From the NCBI GenBank assembly GCA_003978395.1, contig QNZV01000114.1, positions 1 to 36,070 on the forward strand: a stretch of DNA of 36,070 bases, in the 5' to 3' direction. The translations under genes were made by a program, and so were the position numbers. This document shows, in pieces, positions 24,392 through 31,228 of the stretch. Under the pieces are notes generated by a model. The model was not told the origin of the DNA. It did no database searches and worked only from the letters and a program-made list of their open reading frames with translations. Source of the stretch: Sulfurovum sp. (GTDB taxonomy: Bacteria; Campylobacterota; Campylobacteria; Campylobacterales; Sulfurovaceae). Position 1 is the first letter of the stretch. Each line of letters begins with the position of its first letter.

Positions 24392-24430
24392 AACCATTGG
24401 TTTAAAATTAAAGATAATAAGAGGATAGTA

Positions 24431-25660
24431 ATGTTTGATGAGATTCAATTTGAAAAAATAAATAGATTGCCAAAGTATATTTTTGCTGAAATAAATGACC
24501 TAAAGATGGAAGCAAGAAGAGCAGGTGCCGATATTATAGATTTTTCCATGGGGAACCCTGATGCCAGAACACCTCAACCTATTATAGATAAGCTTTGTGA
24601 AACAGCTCAACGTGATAAAACACATGGGTATAGTGCAAGTAAAGGTATCTATAAACTTCGTTTAGCAATGGTTAATTGGTATAAACGTAAATATAATGTT
24701 GAACTAGACCCCAATAGTGAAGTAGTTGCAACAATGGGAAGTAAAGAGGGTTATGTCCACTTGGTTCAAGCCATCTCTAACCCAGGGGATGTTGCGATTG
24801 TTCCTGACCCAACTTATCCAATTCATTCACAAGCATTTATTTTGGCAGGTGCAAATGTTGAAAAGATGGAGCTTAAATTTGACGAAGAGAATTTTCAAGT
24901 AGACGAAGAGCAGTTTTTTATTGATTTAAATGATGCACTAGACAACTCGTTGCCAAAAGCAAAGTTTTTGGTTTTAAACTTTCCTCATAATCCAACAACA
25001 GCAACAGTAACACCTGATTTTTATAAAAAAGTAGTGGCACTTGCAAAAGAGAAACGTTTCTATATTATCTCTGATATTGCTTATGCCGATATTACATTTG
25101 AGGGTTATAAAACTCCATCTATCTTAGAAGTAGAAGGTGCAAAAGACGTTGCTGTAGAGGCATATACTATGTCAAAATCTTACAATATGGCAGGATGGAG
25201 AGTTGGGTTTGTCGTTGGAAATAAAAAGCTTATTGGTGCATTACAGAGCATTAAATCATGGTTAGATTATGGTATGTTTACACCAATTCAAGTCGCTGCA
25301 ACAGTAGCTCTTGATGACCATGGTTATGTACCTGATGAGCAGATTATTCCTCGTTATCTAAAACGCCGTGATGTAATGCTTGAATCCTTTGCTAATGCAG
25401 GTTGGAAAATGGGTAAACCAAATGCTTCTATGTTTATTTGGGGTAAAATTCCAGAAAGCTGTAGAGCTATGGGAAGCTTAGAGTTTTCAAAAAGATTGTT
25501 GGTCGAAGCAGGTGTAGCTGTAAGCCCTGGGATTGGTTTTGGAAAATATGGTGATGACTACGTACGTATTGCATTGATTGAAAACGAGAATAGAATCCGT
25601 CAAGCAGCAAGAAATATTAAGAAATTTTTAAAAGTTGTAGAGTCAGAGAACGCAAAATAA
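24431..25660 (+). CDS. PLP-dependent class I/II aminotransferase
   Basis: A 409-residue fold-type I aminotransferase. The PLP lysine is K249 (SKSYNMAGWRVGF); N187 (FPHNPTT), D215 and Y218 (SDIAYAD) are the usual cofactor contacts, and R387 in DDYVRIALIENE should bind the substrate carboxylate. Proteins of this type are annotated as alanine, aspartate or LL-diaminopimelate aminotransferase. The neighbouring homoserine dehydrogenase suggests a role in aspartate-family amino acid metabolism, but the substrate cannot be fixed from sequence. Its order before hom matches C. jejuni as I recall it. AAGAGGA lies upstream of the ATG. Confidence 0.9.
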   Translation: MFDEIQFEKINRLPKYIFAEINDLKMEARRAGADIIDFSMGNPDARTPQPIIDKLCETAQRDKTHGYSASKGIYKLRLAMVNWYKRKYNVELDPNSEVVATMGSKEGYVHLVQAISNPGDVAIVPDPTYPIHSQAFILAGANVEKMELKFDEENFQVDEEQFFIDLNDALDNSLPKAKFLVLNFPHNPTTATVTPDFYKKVVALAKEKRFYIISDIAYADITFEGYKTPSILEVEGAKDVAVEAYTMSKSYNMAGWRVGFVVGNKKLIGALQSIKSWLDYGMFTPIQVAATVALDDHGYVPDEQIIPRYLKRRDVMLESFANAGWKMGKPNASMFIWGKIPESCRAMGSLEFSKRLLVEAGVAVSPGIGFGKYGDDYVRIALIENENRIRQAARNIKKFLKVVESENAK

Positions 25661-25676
25661 TTTTTAATTCCCTTTT

Positions 25677-25710
25677 GGGTAGTGTTAAAGCATTACCCCC
25701 ACTACTTTTT
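25677..25710 (+). terminator. Probable terminator between aminotransferase and hom
   Basis: GGGTAGTG pairs with CATTACCC over a 6-base loop (25677-25698). Alternatively GTAGTG (25679-25684) pairs with CACTAC (25700-25705), which directly precedes TTTTT. The two hairpins exclude each other. It lies 17 bases after the aminotransferase stop. Confidence 0.5.
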
Positions 25711-25712
25711 AC

Positions 25713-25718
25713 TATAAT
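25713..25718 (+). promoter_or_regulatory. -10 box of the hom promoter
   Basis: A consensus TATAAT preceded by a T-rich stretch, 46 bases before the hom ATG and directly after the terminator, giving hom its own promoter. Confidence 0.5.
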
Positions 25719-25763
25719 ACTTCTATAAAAAATAAAAACAAAATCGATTGAAAAGGAAATGTC

Positions 25764-27026
25764 ATGGTAAAAATAGGAATACTTGGTGTAGGAACAGTGG
25801 GGGCAAGTGTTGCCAATATTTTAGAGACCAATGCAGATATTTTAGAAGCAAGAGCTGGTAAAAAGATTGTTGTAAAATCGGGTGTGGTTAAAAATTTATC
25901 AAAAGATAGAGGGGTTTCGATTAAACTCTCCGACAACCCTTTAGACATTATTGATGACCCTGAAATAGATATTGTTGTAGAGCTAATGGGTGGGATTGAA
26001 GAACCTTATGCCTTGGTAAAAAAAGCACTAGAAAATGGTAAAGCTGTTGTTACTGCCAACAAAGCACTCTTAGCCTATCATCGTTATGAACTTCAAGAGA
26101 TAGCAGGAGAGATTCCTCTAATGTATGAAGCGAGTACAGCAGGTGGAATTCCAATTATTGGAGCATTACGAAACGGTTTAACTGCCAATCATATTGAGTC
26201 TATTCAAGGAATCATGAATGGTACAACCAACTATATGCTTACCAAAATGATAAATGAGGGTGCTTTATATGATGATATTTTAAAAGAAGCACAAGATTTA
26301 GGTTATGCAGAAGCTGACCCAACTTTTGATGTGGGTGGTTTTGATGCTTCTCATAAGCTTCTTATTTTGGCGAGTATTGCTTATGGAATTGATACTAAAC
26401 CCGAAGATATTTTAATAGAAGGTATTCAAAATATTACTCAAACAGATGTAGCCTTTGCAAAAGAGTTTGGATATGAAATAAAACTGCTTGGAATTGCTAA
26501 AAAAGTCAAAGAGGGTGTAGAACTTAGAGTTCACCCAACCATGATTCCTGCATCAAGCATGATAGCAAAGGTAGATGGTGTAATGAATGCCGTTTCTGTT
26601 GTAGGTGACCGTGTTGGAGAAACCATGTATTATGGTGCAGGAGCAGGTGGAGACGCAACAGCTTCTGCAGTAATTGCTGATATTGTAGATATTGTTCGTG
26701 GAAATCATGGACCAATGTTGGGTTATAAAAAACCTTTAGAGTCAGGATTAAGCTTACTTCCAGAAGAGGAGATAGTAACCAATTACTATCTTAGAATGAG
26801 TGTAGATGATAAATCAGGGGTATTAGCAAAAATTACCAATGAGTTAGAAAAATTTAACATCTCTATCGAGTCAATGCTACAAAAACCTCATAGAAATGAA
26901 GATGTTGTAAAACTTCTGTTCACAACACATTCATGTCAAGAAGCAAAAATCCAAGAAGCGATGTTAACACTTAAAAAACTAGAGTGTGTTCATGGAGAGA
27001 TTGCTATGATGAGAATTGAGAAGTAA
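25764..27026 (+). CDS. hom: Homoserine dehydrogenase with C-terminal ACT domain
   Basis: Reduces aspartate semialdehyde to homoserine, the branch point to threonine and methionine. The 420 residues comprise an NAD(P)-binding domain starting GILGVGTVG (6-14), with VVELMGG and AVVTANKALLAYH; the catalytic domain follows, with GIMNGTTNYML, YAEADPTFDVGGFDASHKL and the conserved Lys/Asp residues therein; and a C-terminal ACT domain (YYLRMSVDDKSGVLAKITN, about 347-415) that allows allosteric control, probably by threonine. AAAAGGAAAT precedes the ATG. It is monofunctional, with no aspartokinase domain. Confidence 0.96.
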   Translation: MVKIGILGVGTVGASVANILETNADILEARAGKKIVVKSGVVKNLSKDRGVSIKLSDNPLDIIDDPEIDIVVELMGGIEEPYALVKKALENGKAVVTANKALLAYHRYELQEIAGEIPLMYEASTAGGIPIIGALRNGLTANHIESIQGIMNGTTNYMLTKMINEGALYDDILKEAQDLGYAEADPTFDVGGFDASHKLLILASIAYGIDTKPEDILIEGIQNITQTDVAFAKEFGYEIKLLGIAKKVKEGVELRVHPTMIPASSMIAKVDGVMNAVSVVGDRVGETMYYGAGAGGDATASAVIADIVDIVRGNHGPMLGYKKPLESGLSLLPEEEIVTNYYLRMSVDDKSGVLAKITNELEKFNISIESMLQKPHRNEDVVKLLFTTHSCQEAKIQEAMLTLKKLECVHGEIAMMRIEK

Positions 27027-27034
27027 GATTTTTT

Positions 27035-27059
27035 AAAGCATGGCAATTTGCTATGTTTT
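27035..27059. terminator. Probable terminator after hom, near the convergent peptidase gene
   Basis: AAAGCATGGCA pairs with TGCTATGTTTT over an ATT loop: 11 pairs including two G-T wobbles, with T-rich flanks on the right. It begins 9 bases after the hom stop and probably serves hom. Confidence 0.55.
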
Positions 27060-27093
27060 AAGTTACTTTTGTATTAAAAATATAGAAGCTCAA

Positions 27094-28071
27094 TCATGAG
27101 CCTTTAACCATCCTAAAAACTCCCTCCATTACCTTAGCCATCTTTTCATAATCCAATGTATCTGGAGTATCTTTTGGGGTATGATAATTATCTGAACGAT
27201 AAAAAGCCGTATCGCTAATCATCAATGCAGGGTAACCAAACTTCCAATAGTTTCGATGGTCTGAAAAATCAATCCCAGCAATCATCGCAGGGGCATTTAT
27301 GGAGTATACAGGTAAGTTTGAAGTCGATTTTAGAACATTTTTAGCCTCTCGAACCTCTAAAATATTTGCAAAGTTACTAACCACCGAAATAAAATTTGCT
27401 TTTTTAGGATAGTAAACGTCCATCAATGGAACAGGATACATTTGAGAGTTTGGCTCATCACTATAGAAACCTATCATGTCTAACACAATGGCTACTTTGA
27501 CTTTGATATTTTGCTCTTTTAGACGCTTGGCATGGATGAAACTACCCATCTTCTCTGTTCCAAAAGCAGGTGGTTCTTCTAGGGTATAGGAGACTATCTG
27601 CACGTCACATTTTGGTGGATTGTTTTTTAATACTCGTGCTAATTCAATGAGTCCTGCTACAGCCGATGTGTTGTCATTTGCTCCTGCATGACCACCAAAA
27701 GTATCATAATGACCACCGACAATGGTTAATCCCTCACTGCATTCTGACGTACCTTTAAAGTTCGCAATCACATTTTTATACTCAAATACCTCATCATCCA
27801 CAAACTCTTTTAGCTTAAACGTCTGATAGCTTACATCATCGCTATATTTTGAAAATTCATCATAAATATAAGTGGCTGTTGCATCCAACATCTCTAGGTT
27901 AGAGTAGACTCTATCATCAAACTTTTCAACAATAGTATAGACCTGTTTTTTCAAATTTTTAACTTTAATATACTCTATTCTGTCATTTGTACTTTGGTTT
28001 GTAAAGGTAGGTTGAGCCACCATAAACCATATAATGATGATAAATACAGTAAGTGCTATCAAAATGGTCAT
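27094..28071 (-). CDS. Membrane-anchored M28-family metallopeptidase
   Basis: A 325-residue zinc aminopeptidase-like protein with an uncleaved N-terminal membrane anchor (MTILIALTVFIIIIWFMVA) and the catalytic domain outside the cytoplasm. The expected two-zinc ligands are visible: H121 (GGHYDT), D133 (GANDN), E165/E166 with the catalytic Glu (LEEPPAFG), D198 (LDMIG) and H297 (DNYHTPKDT). I chose the ATG at 28071 because GAGG lies 7 bases upstream; an in-frame ATG at 28101 adds ten hydrophilic residues. Substrate unknown; peptides or modified N-termini are typical for the family. It is alone in its orientation after the lipoprotein gene, with a 107-bp gap. Confidence 0.88.
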   Translation of the reverse strand: MTILIALTVFIIIIWFMVAQPTFTNQSTNDRIEYIKVKNLKKQVYTIVEKFDDRVYSNLEMLDATATYIYDEFSKYSDDVSYQTFKLKEFVDDEVFEYKNVIANFKGTSECSEGLTIVGGHYDTFGGHAGANDNTSAVAGLIELARVLKNNPPKCDVQIVSYTLEEPPAFGTEKMGSFIHAKRLKEQNIKVKVAIVLDMIGFYSDEPNSQMYPVPLMDVYYPKKANFISVVSNFANILEVREAKNVLKSTSNLPVYSINAPAMIAGIDFSDHRNYWKFGYPALMISDTAFYRSDNYHTPKDTPDTLDYEKMAKVMEGVFRMVKGS

Positions 28072-28178
28072 GATGTCCTCTTTTAAGTTCCAATTATTCA
28101 TTAAAGTCTCTTTTCTCTTTCATTATAGCATTTTTATTCACTCTATCTGCCTATAGTTCATGAGAAAAAAAATCTTAG

Positions 28179-29672
28179 TTAGTTTGTACCAATACTTCCA
28201 CTGGTATTATTGCTAAATGTATTGGATGAAGCTATATCACTATTCGTGATACTGTATCTATCTAACCAAATACCATATTTATAACTATTGCTAAATGTAG
28301 AGTTTTTAATACTCACACGTGATGGGCTTGATTCTGAACTGTCTATATGCACAGCACCATTCCAACCAGAACCGTTTCCTGCATAGTTAACATTAATATA
28401 TTCTAACTCATTTTTGACATTATTAGAGTAGTAGAAGTTAATCCCTTCCCAATAACCTTTTGTCTCTTGTTTGGCTGTAAATATAATTGGTTCTTTTGCT
28501 GTACCAACAGCTTTTAATGCACCTTTTTTCCCAATCTCTAAATCAATACCTGCTTCAAAAACAAATTGAGCACCAGGATTAATAGTTAAAAAAGTATCTG
28601 AATTATAAGAAATATCAATATCATTTTTAACTAAAACAGGTACACTTAATTTATTCCATGTAGAATCAGTTGTTACATAACCTCCATTAAGCGTTACATA
28701 GTCTCCACCAAGATTCCCTGTAAAATTACTTGCAGTGTCAATAGCACTTAAAGCATTTGCAGATAGAGAACCAGCAGTTAATTTATTTTTAGTAGAAGTA
28801 ACTCTTTTAAACTCATCAAGAATAGTATATTCATCAAAGTGGAATCCATGACTAAAACTGTGTCTTATAACAGAATCTCTAATCTTAAGACGAGTTGGAC
28901 TACTTTCTGAACTGTCTGCATGAATAGAACCATGCCAACCCGAACCATTTCCACCATACTCTACAACAATATGAGCCAATTCATTTTTGACATTATTAGA
29001 GTAGTAGAAGTTAATTCCTTCCCAGTAACCTACTGTTTTTTGTTCTGCTGTAAATAGAATAGGTGCAGTAGCTGTACCTACGGCTTTTAACGCACCTTGT
29101 GTGGCAACTTCTAAATCTGTACCTTTTGTAAACATTAAGGTCGAACCTGGTTTAATGGTTAGAAGTGCATTATTGCTTACTGTAATATTTGAAACAACTT
29201 TAAAACAACCATCAAGTGTTTTATCTGTTGAGTATGTACCTGAAATTTTTGTATAGTTTATACAAGTATTTGAAATAGTTCCTGCTTCTATAGCTGTAAT
29301 GGTAACCGTATCTTTTCCAACAGCATCAACAACATCTTTTGCTACAAATTGAATAATATACTCTCCTGCTTTATCAGCAGTAAATGATGCTTTTTTTGTA
29401 GTGGTTGTGGTTAAAGTTGCCGAACTACCTGCTGGTTTAGAGACAAATTTCCACTCATAGGTTAAAGTATCTCCATCAATATCGAATGCAGTACTGGTTA
29501 AATCTACTTTTGTTCCTACATTTATTGTTTTGTTATTTTGCACAATATTAACATCAGGCTTATGGTTACCTTCATTTTCAGGGTCAGTATCTCCACAACC
29601 TGTAAATATAAGTGATAAAGCTATAGCCGATGCAATTACACTTAAAGATGAAATATTCATTATTTTTTTCAT
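28179..29672 (-). CDS. Surface lipoprotein with PKD-like domain and duplicated beta-helix-like unit
   Basis: A 497-residue exported protein. The N-terminus is a lipoprotein signal with C26 as the likely lipidated residue (SLIFTGC; Phe at -3 is not ideal). Residues about 40-130 form a PKD-like domain (DIDGDTLTYEWKF ... AGEYIIQFVAKD). Two large repeats follow, each containing GALKAVGTA, a GYWEGINFYYSNNVKNEL block, GNGSGW and DSSESSP; they lie 191 residues apart and look like right-handed beta-helix units. AGGAG precedes the ATG. It sits downstream of a two-component module and carries the same promoter design as one regulator, so it is probably the module's target. A role in adhesion or glycan binding is only a guess. 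Confidence 0.85.
   Translation of the reverse strand: MKKIMNISSLSVIASAIALSLIFTGCGDTDPENEGNHKPDVNIVQNNKTINVGTKVDLTSTAFDIDGDTLTYEWKFVSKPAGSSATLTTTTTKKASFTADKAGEYIIQFVAKDVVDAVGKDTVTITAIEAGTISNTCINYTKISGTYSTDKTLDGCFKVVSNITVSNNALLTIKPGSTLMFTKGTDLEVATQGALKAVGTATAPILFTAEQKTVGYWEGINFYYSNNVKNELAHIVVEYGGNGSGWHGSIHADSSESSPTRLKIRDSVIRHSFSHGFHFDEYTILDEFKRVTSTKNKLTAGSLSANALSAIDTASNFTGNLGGDYVTLNGGYVTTDSTWNKLSVPVLVKNDIDISYNSDTFLTINPGAQFVFEAGIDLEIGKKGALKAVGTAKEPIIFTAKQETKGYWEGINFYYSNNVKNELEYINVNYAGNGSGWNGAVHIDSSESSPSRVSIKNSTFSNSYKYGIWLDRYSITNSDIASSNTFSNNTSGSIGTN
28408..29015 (-). repeat. Internal duplication in the lipoprotein gene, ends marked by a 35-bp exact repeat
   Basis: A 35-bp identical DNA block occurs at 28408-28442 and 28981-29015, 573 bp (191 codons) apart, inside two longer diverged repeats encoding the GYWEGINFYYSNNVKNEL blocks. 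Silent sites are identical within the block, suggesting recent duplication or gene conversion. Confidence 0.9.
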
Positions 29673-29693
29673 AATTAACTCCTAAATTTTTTT

Positions 29694-29708
29694 GGTATTG
29701 TCAATACC
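29694..29708. promoter_or_regulatory. Palindrome in the lipoprotein mRNA leader
   Basis: GGTATTG and CAATACC flank one base: a perfect 7+1+7 dyad, 22 bases before the lipoprotein ATG and just downstream of its -10 box. It could be a repressor site. The one-base centre makes an RNA hairpin less likely. Confidence 0.35.
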
Positions 29709-29717
29709 TTAATTGAT

Positions 29718-29753
29718 AGTATATTACAACAACGTTGCAAAAGCGTTGCAAAA
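29718..29753 (-). promoter_or_regulatory. Lipoprotein gene promoter with tandem TTTTGCAACG activator boxes
   Basis: On the minus strand, two identical TTTTGCAACG boxes (complement 29744-29753 and 29733-29742) lie 11 bp apart, one helical turn. Nine bases later comes TATACT (complement 29718-29723), then ATCAA. Direct repeats at one-turn spacing replacing a -35 are typical of OmpR-family activator sites. The same layout lies upstream of the gene starting at 30479. Confidence 0.65.
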
Positions 29754-29789
29754 TGTGAAAAAATATTCTTTGATATAAAAGAGATAGTA

Positions 29790-30479
29790 TTAATCTTCTA
29801 TTCTAAAGATATATCCTTCTGATGGATAGGTTTCTATAAAGTTTTGTTTTAATTTTTGACGAAGTCTACTAATGAGAGAGCGTCTTCTACTTGGATTACT
29901 CTCTTTTTCTGGCCAAAGTTGGTACTCTATATCTGCAATAGAGATAAGATGATTTTTGTGTTCTAAAAACAAGAGTAAAAGAGTTCTCTCTTTTTTTGTT
30001 AAACTAATCATCGTATTGTTGTAGAAGAGTTGTGAAGATTCATTATTGAAACTAAAGTTCTTATCAAGATAGAGTGTATTAGATAGAGAATCATTGGTTT
30101 GAAATTCATTATCAAGCTTTTTTAGGAGTTCTTGAATTTTTATAAAAGTAAATGGTTTTACGATATAGGCATCAACTTTATAGTTTATGCACTCTAAAAA
30201 GTAATTGGTTTTTGTATAGGCAGAGACAACAATTATCTGAATTGTTTTATCTTTTTCTCTTATCTTCTGAATCAGTTCAATCCCATTCATTTTAGGCAAT
30301 TCAATATCTACAAGAAGCGTATCAATTTTATATTTTAAGAGTATCTCATATCCTCTTTCTGCATTATCAACCACATATATTTTTTCAAAGTAGTTTTCAA
30401 AAACTTTTGAGATATTTTCTAAAACTTCTCTCTCATCCTCAATATAAAGAGCAACTTTATTTTTTAGCCTATTAAACAT
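29790..30479 (-). CDS. OmpR-family response regulator, second of two paralogues
   Basis: A 229-residue regulator with a receiver domain (about 8-125: acidic pair E14-D15, phosphoacceptor D58 in LLVDIELP, S86, K108 in VKPF) and a C-terminal winged helix (about 155-229). The DNA-binding part (LTKKERTLLLLFLEHKNHL ... SRRRSLISRLRQKLKQ) is very close to that of the regulator at 30560-31228, so both may bind the same sites; their receiver domains have diverged much more. Its own promoter carries the TTTTGCAACG-type boxes, indicating regulation by itself or its paralogue. An AAGGA site lies 7 bases before the ATG. Confidence 0.9.
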   Translation of the reverse strand: MFNRLKNKVALYIEDEREVLENISKVFENYFEKIYVVDNAERGYEILLKYKIDTLLVDIELPKMNGIELIQKIREKDKTIQIIVVSAYTKTNYFLECINYKVDAYIVKPFTFIKIQELLKKLDNEFQTNDSLSNTLYLDKNFSFNNESSQLFYNNTMISLTKKERTLLLLFLEHKNHLISIADIEYQLWPEKESNPSRRRSLISRLRQKLKQNFIETYPSEGYIFRIED

Positions 30480-30498
30480 TCATTTTATCCTTCTTGAT

Positions 30499-30534
30499 AG
30501 AATATCATTGTCGCGTCACAAAAACGTTGCAAAA
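30499..30534 (-). promoter_or_regulatory. Promoter of the second response regulator with tandem activator boxes
   Basis: On the minus strand, TTTTGCAACG (complement 30525-30534) and TTTTGTGACG (complement 30514-30523) lie 11 bp apart. Nine bases later comes TATTCT (complement 30499-30504), then ATCAA. The layout is the same, base for base in spacing, as at the lipoprotein promoter; the proximal box has two changes. Confidence 0.65.
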
Positions 30535-30559
30535 GTAATTAATGATTTTTTAATTTAAA

Positions 30560-31228
30560 TTAAATTCTAAAAACATACCCTTCTGATGCATGTGTTTCAA
30601 TAAACTTATGTTTTAATTTAGCACGTAATCGGCTAACAAGAGAGCGTCTGCGACTATCATTACTGGGTTTATTAGGCCAAAGCTCATATTCGATCTTTTC
30701 TATCGTTATTAAGTGGTTTTTCTGTTTTAAAAAAAGAATAAGTAATGTTCGTTCCTTTTTAGTTAGAGAGACATTCTCTCCACAGCAGATAAGTTCTAAT
30801 GATTTTGTATCAAAGCTAAATTCATTGTCCAAAATAATATCGCCTGTCATCATAATGGACTCTTTATTTTTTAGTGCTATTTTAATAGAAACAGCTAAAT
30901 CTTTTCGATTAAAAGGTTTTGTTAAATAGGCTTCAGGATTTACTTCTATGGCTCTATCTATGGTCTCTTCATCCATATATGCAGATAGAAAAATAATAGG
31001 TAAATTAGGTTTTATTTTCTTTATTCTTATTGTGGCTTCAATCCCATCACTCTCTATTAGATATATATCCATTAAAACCAAATCAATATCATTTGAGATG
31101 GCTTTTTTATAAGCTTCATCAGCTGAGGAACAGATAGCTACAACATTATAATTTAGAGATAAAAGATAACTCTCTATCTCCATTGCAACAATGCTTTCAT
31201 CTTCAACAATTAATATATTTTTATTCAT
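30560..31228 (-). CDS. OmpR-family response regulator coupled to the sensor kinase
   Basis: A 222-residue regulator. The receiver domain has E9-D10, phosphoacceptor D54 (LVLMDIYL), S82 and K104 (LTKPF); the receiver type (EDESIVAMEIESYL) is of the kind often paired with HisKA_2 kinases. The C-terminal winged helix (about 150-222) ends SEGYVFRI. Its ATG overlaps the kinase stop by one base (TAATG), so they are made together and are the likely cognate pair. It is the best candidate for the protein that binds the TTTTGCAACG boxes. Confidence 0.92.
   Translation of the reverse strand: MNKNILIVEDESIVAMEIESYLLSLNYNVVAICSSADEAYKKAISNDIDLVLMDIYLIESDGIEATIRIKKIKPNLPIIFLSAYMDEETIDRAIEVNPEAYLTKPFNRKDLAVSIKIALKNKESIMMTGDIILDNEFSFDTKSLELICCGENVSLTKKERTLLILFLKQKNHLITIEKIEYELWPNKPSNDSRRRSLVSRLRAKLKHKFIETHASEGYVFRI

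Noticed and set aside
26524..26715. His/Leu/Gln-rich minus-strand open frame inside hom
   Set aside because: It is the antisense shadow of a Gly/Ala-rich coding segment of hom, with no start signals.
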